NCBI RefSeq assembly: GCF_030848475.1
Contig: NZ_JAVDDS010000002.1
Coordinates: forward strand, 89,846-153,845
Reading direction: 5' to 3'
DNA: 64,000 bases
Source of the DNA: Herbivorax alkaliphila
GTDB lineage: Bacteria > Bacillota > Clostridia > Acetivibrionales > Acetivibrionaceae
Below are positions 36,675 to 45,334 of the stretch, in pieces. Both the position numbers and the translations under genes were made by a program. Under the pieces are notes generated by a model that was not told the DNA's origin, searched no databases, and saw only the letters and a list, made by a program, of their open reading frames with translations. How positions within the stretch are numbered: position 1 is the stretch's first letter; every line of letters begins with the position of its first letter.

Positions 36675-38416
36675 GTAAAAGTATAAAATTATTATTAGTT
36701 GAAGATGATGAAAATGATTATATAATTATGAAAAGTGTAGTATCTCAAATTAAATATGAAAATTACACTATTGACTGGGCATCAACTTATGACAAAGCTA
36801 TTGATATTATAACTTCTGAAGAAAATCATTTTGACGTGATATTCATGGACTATAATTTAGGCAGATATAATGGAATAGAATTAATGCGAGAGATAAAAGA
36901 AAAGGGATGTAACATTCCAATTATAGTGTTAACAGGTCAGGATGACAGAGAAGTGGATGTTAGTGCAATGGAAAATGGAGCAACAGACTATATTGAAAAA
37001 AGCAAGTTAGATGCAGATGGTTTAGAAAGAGCTATTAGATATGCTATGGCAAGAAAAAAATCAGAAGAAAAGATTTTTTATTTGGCTTATTATGATAATT
37101 TAACTCATCTGCCCAATAGATTTTTATTTATGGAAAAACTTAATCAGGCAATTCTAAGCAATAAAAGAAGTGAGAGAAATTTAGCTATATTTTTTATAGA
37201 TATTGATAATTTTAAAAAATATAATGACACATTAGGTCACAGATTTGGTGATGTATTATTAAAAGAAGTTAGTAAAAAGCTTTTGAAATGTATTAGAGTG
37301 AGCGATTGTGTTGCGAGAGATTCAATAAACCCAGCAACGGATATTGTTGCTCGTTTAGGAGGAGATGAATTTACAATTCTCTTAACAGAAATCAGTCACT
37401 CAGCAAACAGTTCAATTGTTGCAGATCGTATTCAAAAAGAATTTGAAAAAGAAATAGTAATAGATAATAAGGTATTACCTATTACACTAAGCATGGGAAT
37501 AGCAATTTATCCTTATGATGGCAGGACACAAGATGATTTACTTAAAAATGCTGATATTGCTATGTACAATGCAAAGAAAGAGGGGAAAAACACATATAGA
37601 TATTACAAAAATTCTTCATATGAAAAACAAAACTATAATTTATTGTTGGAATTTGACTTGAGAAATGCGATAAAGAATAATGAATTTGTTGTGTATTATC
37701 AACCAATAGTAAATATGGATACAGAAAAAATCATTTATATGGAAGCGTTAGCAAGGTGGCAGCATCCTAAATATGGGATTGTTAGTCCTGAAGATTTTAT
37801 AAATTTAGCTGAAAATATTGGAATAATAGATAAGGTTGGAGATTGTATTTTTGAAAAAATTTGCAAGGATTATCAAGAAATGAATAGATCAGGAGTTTCT
37901 TTAGTTCCTATTTCAGTAAATATTTCACCTAAGCAATTTGATAATCCTCAGCTGTTTGAACAAATAAAAAACAAACTGGAAAATTATAAAATACCTTCAT
38001 CCTCAATAATAATTGAAATAACAGAGACCTGTGTATTTAGTTCTAGGATTAAAGACAGTATAACTGAAATAGTTAATAAATACAAAGAATATGGTATTAA
38101 AATATCCCTTGACGACTTTGGAACTGGATATTCATCATTAAAGATACTGCAATTTTTACCGATAGATTTCATAAAAATTGATGGGTCTTTTACTAAAAAT
38201 ATTTTAGAAAGCAAGAAAAATCAAGCAATTATTGATGCCATATTAATTTTAGCTGAAAAATTAGATATTTCAGTAATTCCTGAGGGAATTGAGATTAAAG
38301 AACAGATTGAATATTTAAAATCAAAAGAATGTAAAAATGCACAGGGTTTTTACTATTATAAGCCACTTCCATTGGAGAAAATAAAAGAGTTGTTGCAAGA
38401 AGATTTTACTAGCTAA
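36671..38416 (+). CDS. Response regulator with GGDEF and EAL domains
   Basis: A 581-residue protein: receiver domain (about 5-125) with acidic pocket EDDEN, phosphoacceptor Asp60 in FMDYNLG, Thr in VLTGQ and Lys in EKSK; GGDEF domain (about 140-315) with intact RLGGDEF near 229; EAL domain (about 330-575) with EALARW, NISPKQF, DDFGTGYSSL, IKIDGSF and the catalytic Glu in PEGIE. Both making and breaking c-di-GMP are possible. The RxxD inhibitory site is absent and an insert of about ten residues sits before the GGDEF motif. GTG 36671 follows GGGAG. Phosphorylation by the kinase upstream probably shifts the balance of the two activities. Confidence 0.95.
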   Translation: MSKSIKLLLVEDDENDYIIMKSVVSQIKYENYTIDWASTYDKAIDIITSEENHFDVIFMDYNLGRYNGIELMREIKEKGCNIPIIVLTGQDDREVDVSAMENGATDYIEKSKLDADGLERAIRYAMARKKSEEKIFYLAYYDNLTHLPNRFLFMEKLNQAILSNKRSERNLAIFFIDIDNFKKYNDTLGHRFGDVLLKEVSKKLLKCIRVSDCVARDSINPATDIVARLGGDEFTILLTEISHSANSSIVADRIQKEFEKEIVIDNKVLPITLSMGIAIYPYDGRTQDDLLKNADIAMYNAKKEGKNTYRYYKNSSYEKQNYNLLLEFDLRNAIKNNEFVVYYQPIVNMDTEKIIYMEALARWQHPKYGIVSPEDFINLAENIGIIDKVGDCIFEKICKDYQEMNRSGVSLVPISVNISPKQFDNPQLFEQIKNKLENYKIPSSSIIIEITETCVFSSRIKDSITEIVNKYKEYGIKISLDDFGTGYSSLKILQFLPIDFIKIDGSFTKNILESKKNQAIIDAILILAEKLDISVIPEGIEIKEQIEYLKSKECKNAQGFYYYKPLPLEKIKELLQEDFTS

Positions 38417-38448
38417 CTTTAACTGATTCGAAAGTAAAGTTATTTTTT

Positions 38449-38483
38449 GAAACTTCAAGTGGAGTTTTTCCACTTGAAGTTTC
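38449..38483. terminator. Bidirectional terminator
   Basis: A perfect 14-bp stem (38449-38462 with 38470-38483) with a 7-base loop, T-rich on both outer sides when read in each direction. It lies between the converging ends of the REC-GGDEF-EAL gene and the substrate-binding lipoprotein. Confidence 0.8.
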
Positions 38484-38518
38484 TGTTTTAAAGAATATAT
38501 CAATCTGCAAAACCTTAT

Positions 38519-39760
38519 TTACTCACTTGTTATCCAATTATTGTATTCATCTAAAAGGTTTTGACTCCAAGTCGGAACTTCTCCTTTAGGTTTAAATTTA
38601 GGTAAAGGGTGAATATCTTCACCAAGTATTTTAACAATGCTGTTTCCATACAGATCCCAGTTGTTTACATTATCTTTGTTGACAATAGGAAATGGTGTTT
38701 GACCTATAGGAGTTTTAGAATATTCATATGTATTAACGGTCATATCGTCATTCCCCCAATAAGTACCTTCTGGCTGTTTAGCAACAAGAGGTAGTGGAAT
38801 TTCGGGCATTTCATATGGTTCATATTGATAAGAAGCATCCTTTAATATATATTCTTTAGCAATTTCCCAAGCAGAATTAGATATTGCATTTGGAACTTGT
38901 GCATAAACTGAATCAATTAATCCCTTTCTCAGCCATGTCAAAGTTGATGGTTTGCCATCGATACTGGCTATAAATATATGGTTTGGATCTCCTGCATAAT
39001 AAAGTTTGTCGTATTTTTCCAAAGCACTAAGTGTCCCCACAAGATACGATCCATCGCTTCCTGAAATTATAGCATCAGGGGCTTCATTTGTACCGGCAAA
39101 ATATTCATCAATAGCTTCAGCCCATCCATTTGGGGCAAGGCCTCCTATTAATGAAATATAGTTGATTTCAGGATGATTTTCCTTTATCCAATCAAATCCT
39201 TCTTGACGTAAACCCCAACCGCTTTGTCTTAAATCACCGTTTATGGAAACTATGGTTTTTCCTTCAGTTGTGCCATGCTTTTCTTTTATCCACTCAACTG
39301 CTTCTTTTGCCATTGATTTTGCTGCGTTATAATCATCAAATATTACAGAAAAGCGACTTTCTTCAGTCACAAAACCTTTAAATGAAACTACAGGACAATT
39401 ATATTCCTGTTCTGCTGTTTTAATTGCATCATTTATAGCAGTTGAGCTTGTAGGAAAAACAAATAAAATATCAGATTGTTGTGCATAATTGAGTATTTGC
39501 TCAGCTTGTGTTTCTTCTGAACCATCTGCTGTGTCAAGTTTGAAATTCCAACCATCATTTGTTACTGCTAACTCAAAATATTTAGCGATTGTGTTCCACC
39601 AATATTCACCAGTATAAGGCATAAGAAGACATACAGTTTGTCCGTGCTTAAATTCATCGGATTTGATTTCATCGTTACCATTGTCACAAGATGTTAAAAA
39701 GATGTTTAAAGAAACTATAATTACTAAAAAAAGTGTAGCTATTTTTACAGAATACTTCAT
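38519..39760 (-). CDS. Sugar-type ABC substrate-binding lipoprotein, orphan
   Basis: A 413-residue periplasmic-binding-protein fold of the ribose/galactose class (Peripla_BP_4 type). A lipoprotein signal ends in FLTSC, followed by an acidic linker and then GQTVCLLMPYTGEYWW at the start of the first lobe. Lobe features such as FPTSSTAIND, SFKGFV and ISGSDGSYL fit the family. It would bind a small ligand outside the membrane. No permease or ATPase gene is next to it, so it either serves a distant transporter or acts as the ligand-binding part of a sensor. The facing sensor kinase and c-di-GMP regulator would be a natural partner, which is a guess. ATG 39760 has GGGGGT upstream. Confidence 0.88.
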   Translation of the reverse strand: MKYSVKIATLFLVIIVSLNIFLTSCDNGNDEIKSDEFKHGQTVCLLMPYTGEYWWNTIAKYFELAVTNDGWNFKLDTADGSEETQAEQILNYAQQSDILFVFPTSSTAINDAIKTAEQEYNCPVVSFKGFVTEESRFSVIFDDYNAAKSMAKEAVEWIKEKHGTTEGKTIVSINGDLRQSGWGLRQEGFDWIKENHPEINYISLIGGLAPNGWAEAIDEYFAGTNEAPDAIISGSDGSYLVGTLSALEKYDKLYYAGDPNHIFIASIDGKPSTLTWLRKGLIDSVYAQVPNAISNSAWEIAKEYILKDASYQYEPYEMPEIPLPLVAKQPEGTYWGNDDMTVNTYEYSKTPIGQTPFPIVNKDNVNNWDLYGNSIVKILGEDIHPLPKFKPKGEVPTWSQNLLDEYNNWITSE

Positions 39761-39792
39761 TACCAGACCCCCATTAATTTTTTAGTGTTAAG

Positions 39793-39889
39793 TAATGCCT
39801 TAGAAATAATTTTGTATTCTCAAGGACAAAATCCAGATGAATTAACGGGTTTTGACCGACGAGAATCGGATGTTATTTCTTAGCCATTA
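39793..39889 (-). mobile_element. MITE-like element, copy 2 (inverted)
   Basis: A 97-bp element that matches copy 1 (21706-21803) on the opposite strand, including both terminal inverted repeats (TAATGCCTTAGAAATAA at the left, TTATTTCTTAGCCATTA at the right). It lies just upstream of the substrate-binding gene on its promoter side. The remaining stretch 39890-40174 holds no gene; a TATAAA box near 40108 may drive the Dabb gene. Confidence 0.7.
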
Positions 39890-40174
39890 CTAAAGTAAAT
39901 TGTTTTTATTTCAGAGGGCTTTGCCCAATGAAATAGATTAAATTAAAAACTCAACACATATAATATTACCATAAACTCTTACAAAATGATAACATATTTT
40001 ATTTGCAAAGTTTAATTTATTATAACAAATATCGGCTATGATTTATTTTTCTTTAATATAGTTTTTGTTTTTAAGGAGCTTGAATATTGCAAAAATAATT
40101 AATGTGGTATAAAATTAAAAACCATAAGGTTTATATGGAAATTTTAATTTAATAAAATGAGAGGAGAATGAAGC

Positions 40175-40477
40175 ATGATTAAGCATATTGTAATGTGGAA
40201 ATTGAAAGAATCAGCTTGTGGAAATACAAAAGAGGAAAATGCTCAAATAATAAAAGAAAAACTTGAATCACTAGAAGCTAAAATACCTGAATTATTAAAA
40301 ATTGAAGTAGGTATAGATTTTTCTAAAACTGAAAATAGTGCAGACATAGTACTGTATTCGGAATTTAACACCAAAGAGGATTTAGAGAAGTACAAAGTCC
40401 ATCCTGAGCACAAAGCTGTTGTACCTTTTGTAGTTGAAGCAAAAAGTGAAGGACGAGTTGTTGATTGTGAAATCTAA
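40175..40477 (+). CDS. Dabb-family (stress-responsive A/B barrel) protein
   Basis: A 100-residue protein, the usual length of one alpha/beta-barrel ferredoxin-like domain. The family pattern is clear: MIKHIVMWKLKE at the start, an amphipathic helix, a PELLKIEVGIDFS strand, the ADIVLYSEFNTKEDLEKY segment and HPEHKAVVPFV near the end. Family members form dimers and some act as cyclases or heme-related enzymes; many have no known reaction. The ATG follows GAGAGGAG at a good distance. Its stop codon touches the REP-like palindrome at 40476. Confidence 0.92.
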   Translation: MIKHIVMWKLKESACGNTKEENAQIIKEKLESLEAKIPELLKIEVGIDFSKTENSADIVLYSEFNTKEDLEKYKVHPEHKAVVPFVVEAKSEGRVVDCEI

Positions 40478-40527
40478 TAATGGGGTCAGGCTTGAATAAT
40501 TAATTATTCAAGCCTGACCCCATTATT
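40476..40527. repeat. REP-like palindrome, copy 2
   Basis: A perfect 52-nt palindrome without loop (40476-40501 against 40502-40527), with the arm GGGGTCAGGCTTGAATAATT. The inner arm is shared with 34009-34070. It directly follows the Dabb gene and can fold in the RNA as a terminator-like hairpin. Confidence 0.85.
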
Positions 40528-40553
40528 TAAAATAAACAGTGGGAGAGGTTAAA

Positions 40554-41222
40554 ATGTGGCTATTAGTTTGTGTGCCTATGGTTTTGATATGTACAATTTT
40601 AATAAGTTGTTACTTGCAAAAAGACAGAGTATATGAAGATGGAAAGTCAGGGATTAATATAGGCAACATTATTGCTATGAAACCTAGCTATATTTTATTT
40701 TTAGCAGTTGTATTTGTACTTGGAATAGTTGCTTTTGGTATGCAATACAATTATTTTGAAGAATATATAAAAGCATCTAAGCTTACTTTTTTGATTATGC
40801 TTTTATCTCCAATAGCGTACATAGACTATAAAAGTAATAGTATACCAAATGAACTTATACTTACAGGATTTTTAGCAAGACTTGTATTTTATGTAATAGA
40901 GATGTTTTCAAAAAATGAAGCCATACTTGAGATATTTATATCTGACATGAAAGGCCTGTTGCTTGGAGGGGGAGTCTTTCTTATTGGAGCATTAGTTATG
41001 AGAAATGCAATAGGAATGGGAGATGCGAAAATGTACGCCATAATAGGCATTTTCATGGGCTATTATGGAACAATTATCTCTCTTATGTTTAGCCTTTTTG
41101 TGTGTTTTATAGCAGCAATAGGTCTTTTGGCTATGAGAAAAAAGACTAGGAAGGACACTATACCATTGGCACCGTTTGTTTTAATAGGAACATTTCTTGC
41201 TATATTTCTTGGAAACTACTAA
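40554..41222 (+). CDS. A24-family prepilin peptidase
   Basis: A 222-residue polytopic membrane protein with both catalytic aspartates of type IV prepilin peptidases: Asp in YIDYKSNSIPNELI (about 84-97) and the GMGDAKMY motif (about 160). It lacks the N-terminal methylase domain with its Cys pairs, so it is a short form that would only cleave leader peptides, as in archaeal or Tad-type enzymes. ATG 40554 is taken because GGGAGAGG lies just upstream; the GTG 15 bases before it has none. No pilin or secretion genes are in the window, so its substrates are elsewhere. Confidence 0.88.
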   Translation: MWLLVCVPMVLICTILISCYLQKDRVYEDGKSGINIGNIIAMKPSYILFLAVVFVLGIVAFGMQYNYFEEYIKASKLTFLIMLLSPIAYIDYKSNSIPNELILTGFLARLVFYVIEMFSKNEAILEIFISDMKGLLLGGGVFLIGALVMRNAIGMGDAKMYAIIGIFMGYYGTIISLMFSLFVCFIAAIGLLAMRKKTRKDTIPLAPFVLIGTFLAIFLGNY

Positions 41223-41378
41223 ACATTATTTTGTGTGTAGATATTAATTCATGAATAACAATTATATTTTAAGTTAGAAAAGATAACGGCTATATCATTT
41301 TTATAAATAATAGAATTATGGTTATGTAAAAAAGCACTAATGGATAATTTTTTATGAAATAAAAAGAGGGTGAATGAG

Positions 41379-42566
41379 ATGTTTGTAAAAAATAATTTGG
41401 TAATCTTTTTGACATTTTTTTTAATAAGTGTTTTTGGAGTAGGCTATATGATAGTTTTTCCTATGATTAACAACTGGAATTTTGAAATAGAAACGGTATT
41501 TGGAGGTAAAGAATTATTAGATGATGTATACATAAGTGGAGAAATTATGGACAGATACTCATTAACTGAATTTTCTATTGGAAAAGAAAAAAATACAGTT
41601 AAGTTTAATCTTTTTAAAAACAGAAATCATTTTAATTTTTATTATAATAGATTGGAATCTACTGTTGTGGCAGTTGTTTTAGGTAGAGGAGATTATGTTA
41701 ATTATATTGAAAGATCTAGTTTTAGGTATAATAGAAAATTTGATTTTGGCATTTATGAATGTTGGCTAAGTTCTTCTATGTATGGAGATGAAATATATGT
41801 TTATAGAAGAAAAAAAGGAGAAGACTATGGTGACAAAATTACTGTTGAAACCAATACAGAATGTTGGAGAGTGAAAAGTATAATTGATTCTAGAGAATAC
41901 ATTCTTAATATTGGTGAACGGTTGTTTTTTATAGCTCCTATAAGAAGCTTTGATAGTTCAGATGAAATTTATATTTATGAATTACTAAATTATGATGGTG
42001 ATATGGAATACAAAAAATTAGCAGATGTTTCGATGTATTCTGAAAATAGTGGAATTATAGAATTTTTGAGTATTGATAACAGGTTAATTATAAGAAAGGG
42101 ATATAAATTAATAAATATAGATATAGATACTGGGGAGGTTACTGATAAATATGAATTTAGAGAAGTGTCTAGTTTAGATAAAGTTTTTATTGATGGTAAT
42201 ACTTTAATTATGCTATCAACAGGAAGCGGTTTAAAAGAAGCATATGCTTTTGAGATTACTGACAAAATTGAGAAGGTGGGATATATTGAAGATATCTATG
42301 AAGAAATGAAAGCTTTGGTATATCAAGGTATTTTTAAAAATGAAAAATTTTATATGTTACAGAAAAAATTTCTTTTTCCTTTAGAAGAAGGAGCTGATGG
42401 TAAAATAGTGCTTGCTGTATCAGTATATGATAAAAATGGTGAGCATTTATATTATGGTTATGTAAAAAATGATATGTCTGATGACTGGATTTATGATAAA
42501 AACATAGATATAATTCCTCATAATCTATCAAATCGAAAATACTATGATTTTAAAATAGAATATTAA
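41379..42566 (+). CDS. Membrane-anchored extracytoplasmic protein, paralogue 1
   Basis: A 395-residue protein with one N-terminal membrane segment (about 7-28) and a large beta-rich outer part with short repeated strands, possibly a propeller. No family is recognised. The start ATG 41379 is chosen because GAGGGTG precedes it and because the second copy at 44305 starts with the same MFVKNN. It is the first gene of a group with an ABC-2-like permease and a degenerate ABC ATPase, so it is probably an outer partner of that transporter-like complex. The 3' half is unique to this copy, since the second one is cut. Confidence 0.75.
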   Translation: MFVKNNLVIFLTFFLISVFGVGYMIVFPMINNWNFEIETVFGGKELLDDVYISGEIMDRYSLTEFSIGKEKNTVKFNLFKNRNHFNFYYNRLESTVVAVVLGRGDYVNYIERSSFRYNRKFDFGIYECWLSSSMYGDEIYVYRRKKGEDYGDKITVETNTECWRVKSIIDSREYILNIGERLFFIAPIRSFDSSDEIYIYELLNYDGDMEYKKLADVSMYSENSGIIEFLSIDNRLIIRKGYKLINIDIDTGEVTDKYEFREVSSLDKVFIDGNTLIMLSTGSGLKEAYAFEITDKIEKVGYIEDIYEEMKALVYQGIFKNEKFYMLQKKFLFPLEEGADGKIVLAVSVYDKNGEHLYYGYVKNDMSDDWIYDKNIDIIPHNLSNRKYYDFKIEY

Positions 42567-42671
42567 AGATTAGATTATTATAAAAAGGTAGTGGACATCT
42601 CTAATAAGTGTAGAAGTTTTACAAAAAGTATTGAGGGTAAAAATTGTAATTAGAAACAAGGAGGAGTAAAA

Positions 42672-43436
42672 TTGAAAAAAATATATTACTTAACAAATTT
42701 AGAAATGTATAGACAAATCAAAGTAATGATATTAATAATAATGGGTATGTTAATATTTCAAACAATAGCTTTTAGATTGGCTATAAGTAAAGAAGCAAAT
42801 CAGCATTTAAGATTTGAAAATCTTATAAATATATCTGGAATTCCAGTAGTGTTTTTTTTAGTATTAGTAATTGTTTTGTTTAGTTCTCTATTTTTCTTAT
42901 ATAAAGATTTTTTAATAGATATGAGTATGTATGAGTTACTCACGCTTACTCAAAAGAGAAGAAATATTTTTTATTCTAAAATTATTAGCACCACATTGTA
43001 TTTGTTTATGACATGGGCAGTACAAGTTATAAGCATATTTATATGTTATAGAATGTATAGCACTCAAGAAGGGATTCCATTAGTTCACAATGCATTGATT
43101 CTGGCTTTAGCAAGGTCAGAGTTTTTAAGATTTATATTTCCCCTTTACGCAATGTACTTTTTAGTTACAGTGGTGCTATTATTTACAATGGTTATAATTG
43201 CTTATTACATAGCAATAATAGAAAGAAGTGGTAAATATAAAATGTTTTTAATACTATTGCCGTGGCTATTAATTTGTTTAAAGTATCAGGTTTTTCATTA
43301 CTATAGAAGTGGATTAACAATTTTTGGGGTGCTATTATCATTAATTGTATTAGACATTATACTTGTGAATTTATCACTTAGAATATTTAAAAAAGGGAAT
43401 CTAAAATTCAAAATTAAAACAAAAGACTATGTATAA
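42672..43436 (+). CDS. ABC-2-type permease-like membrane protein
   Basis: A 254-residue protein with six hydrophobic segments and a cytoplasmic-looking N-terminus, in the style of ABC-2 type permeases of exporters. It starts with TTG 42672 after a strong GGAGGAG. The ATPase gene begins 22 bases after its end, which fits a two-gene transporter. No substrate can be read from the sequence. Because the partner ATPase is degenerate, active transport is doubtful and a signalling or structural role is conceivable. Confidence 0.75.
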   Translation: MKKIYYLTNLEMYRQIKVMILIIMGMLIFQTIAFRLAISKEANQHLRFENLINISGIPVVFFLVLVIVLFSSLFFLYKDFLIDMSMYELLTLTQKRRNIFYSKIISTTLYLFMTWAVQVISIFICYRMYSTQEGIPLVHNALILALARSEFLRFIFPLYAMYFLVTVVLLFTMVIIAYYIAIIERSGKYKMFLILLPWLLICLKYQVFHYYRSGLTIFGVLLSLIVLDIILVNLSLRIFKKGNLKFKIKTKDYV

Positions 43437-43457
43437 ATAGAACAAGGGGGAGATAAG

Positions 43458-44177
43458 ATGCTTGATGTTAATATTGTTTATAAACATATTAAATGTATAA
43501 ATATTTTTAGAGGAATAGATGTTTTAGAAGGTGTAAATATATTAGAAAAAATATATTTTAAAATTGAACCCGGAGAAATAGTTGGAGTGCTTGATAATAA
43601 CAGCAAGTACAAGACAGTGTTGCTAAAATGCATAATGAATTTAACAGAGATAAGCTTTGGAGAGGTATTGTTAGATGGATTGCCAATAAGAGAAGAGGCA
43701 TACAAAAACATTGCTTATATATCGGGAAATAGAAGTCTTCAAAGAAATTTATCTCCATTAGAATATGAAAAATTCTATAGAAATCTGCATACTGGATTTA
43801 ATATTGAGCGTTTTAACGAACTACTTAATTTTTTAAATATACCAAAATCTAAAAAAGTAAAATCCATGTCAAAAAAAGAGCAAAAAGAATTAGAAATAGC
43901 AATTGGACTTTCTAAAGGAGCAAAGTATACTCTTATTAACGAACCATTTTTAGATTTAGACATATCCGAAAGAAAGAAGCTTATAAATCTAATTTTATCA
44001 AAACGCAAAAGTGATGACACTATTATAATTGCAACAAATAATGTTGAAGATATTGAAAACATTATAAGTCGGGCTATATTTTTGAGAAATGGAAGAATGG
44101 CATTTGATGTTACAATGAAAGAGCTTAAAGATAAAGGCGAAAGTATTTATGATATTATTTCAAAAAAGGTTACTTAA
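43458..44177 (+). CDS. Degenerate ABC transporter ATPase-like protein
   Basis: A 239-residue protein with the general plan of an ABC ATPase (FKIEPGEIVGVLDN near the N-terminus, LINEPFLDLD, then IIIATNNVEDIE), but nearly all catalytic positions are altered. The P-loop reads DNNSKYKT with its glycines lost, the signature LSGGQ reads SKKEQ, the Walker B Asp is Asn (INEP), and the switch His is Asn (ATNN). The reading frame is intact and has a GGGGGAG ribosome site, so it is under selection as a protein. It probably does not hydrolyse ATP in the normal way. It follows the permease gene by 22 bases. Confidence 0.85.
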   Translation: MLDVNIVYKHIKCINIFRGIDVLEGVNILEKIYFKIEPGEIVGVLDNNSKYKTVLLKCIMNLTEISFGEVLLDGLPIREEAYKNIAYISGNRSLQRNLSPLEYEKFYRNLHTGFNIERFNELLNFLNIPKSKKVKSMSKKEQKELEIAIGLSKGAKYTLINEPFLDLDISERKKLINLILSKRKSDDTIIIATNNVEDIENIISRAIFLRNGRMAFDVTMKELKDKGESIYDIISKKVT

Positions 44178-44304
44178 AGTAAATTTCACTAGATTCTTGT
44201 TATTTAGACAAAACAACAAATTGTATTTAATATAAAAGTTTAGTGATACTAAAAAAGCTTTTTAAATAATGGAGAAAATATACAATTATAAAAGGGTGAA
44301 TAAA

Positions 44305-45207
44305 ATGTTTGTTAAAAATAATTTGGTAGTTATTTTTGTACTTATTATAGGAATTGTTTTGGGAACAGGATATATAATAGTTTTTCCTACGATTAACAAC
44401 TGGAATTTTGAAATAGAAAGGGTATTTGGAGATAAAAAATTATTAGATGATGTTTATATAAGCGGAGAAATTATGGACAGATATTCATTAACTGAATTTT
44501 CTATTGGTGCAGAAAAAAATACTGTTAATTTTATGCCTTTTAAAAACACAGATCATTTTGATTTTTATTTTAATAGGAAGGATGAAGCTAATATTGTAGT
44601 ATATACGTTAGGCGATGGGAACTATATTAATTTAATTAATCTTTCAGAGGGAGGAGTCTTTAATTGTGGTATTTATGACTATTGGATAAGTTCTAGTTGG
44701 GATGGGAAGATAGATGTTTATAGAGTAAAAAAGAGAGGGGAACGTAGAGAGGGGGTTACTATTGATACGAATATAGAGAAGAGAAGAATAGAAACGACAC
44801 CTTATTCTAACAATTATATTACTGATTTTGAGGACAGATTGTTTTTTATACCACCTGTAGCGGCAGTGAAAAGTTCAGATGAATTATATATATATGAGTT
44901 ATTAGATTTTGCTGGTGAAATGAATTATAAAAAAGTTGCTAATATTCCTTTAGAGAATGGTATGGGTCCAGTAAGAGAAATTTTTAGCATTGGTGACAGT
45001 CTAATTATAAGGATGAGACATAAATTAATAAACTTTAATGTAGATACGGGTGAGTTTACCGACCAATTTATAATACAAGAAAACTACGAGAATGCTGAAA
45101 TTTTTATTTATGATGATCTTCTAATTATAACATCAAGCTATATGAGAGGTCGCTTAAAAAGAGCATCTGCTTATAAAATTAGCGGGTTCCTTTTCTTTTC
45201 TTGCTGA
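44305..45207 (+). pseudogene. Membrane-anchored protein, paralogue 2, truncated
   Basis: The first about 292 residues align with the gene at 41379 (both begin MFVKNNLV and share YIVFPTINNWNFEIE-like and LLDDVYISGEIMDRYSLTEF). Then at AYKIS the match ends and the frame runs eight unrelated residues (GFLFFSC at the end) to a stop. About 95 residues of the C-terminus are missing. The foreign end comes from the reverse strand of another gene start (45187-45270), so this is a recombination scar and not a frameshift. A protein could still be made. Confidence 0.75.
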
Positions 45208-45270
45208 CGATAAATGTAAAATGTCGTCGTAAATTGTTTTTTCATAAGATTTAAATTCTGATATAAACAT
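45154..45270 (-). pseudogene. N-terminal stub of an unknown gene at a recombination junction
   Basis: On the minus strand AAAGGAG is followed by ATG 45270 and a 38-codon frame starting MFISEFKSYEKTIYDDILHL and SSARKEKEPA. From about 45186 leftwards the sequence is antisense to the truncated paralogue, so only the first about 28 residues are native. The ribosome site argues that this was once a real gene start. No family recognised. Confidence 0.45.
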
Positions 45271-45334
45271 ATAAAATCTCCTTTGAAAGTGTATGATTTA
45301 ATGTGATTTTATCAAAAAAAATACCTAGGACAAT

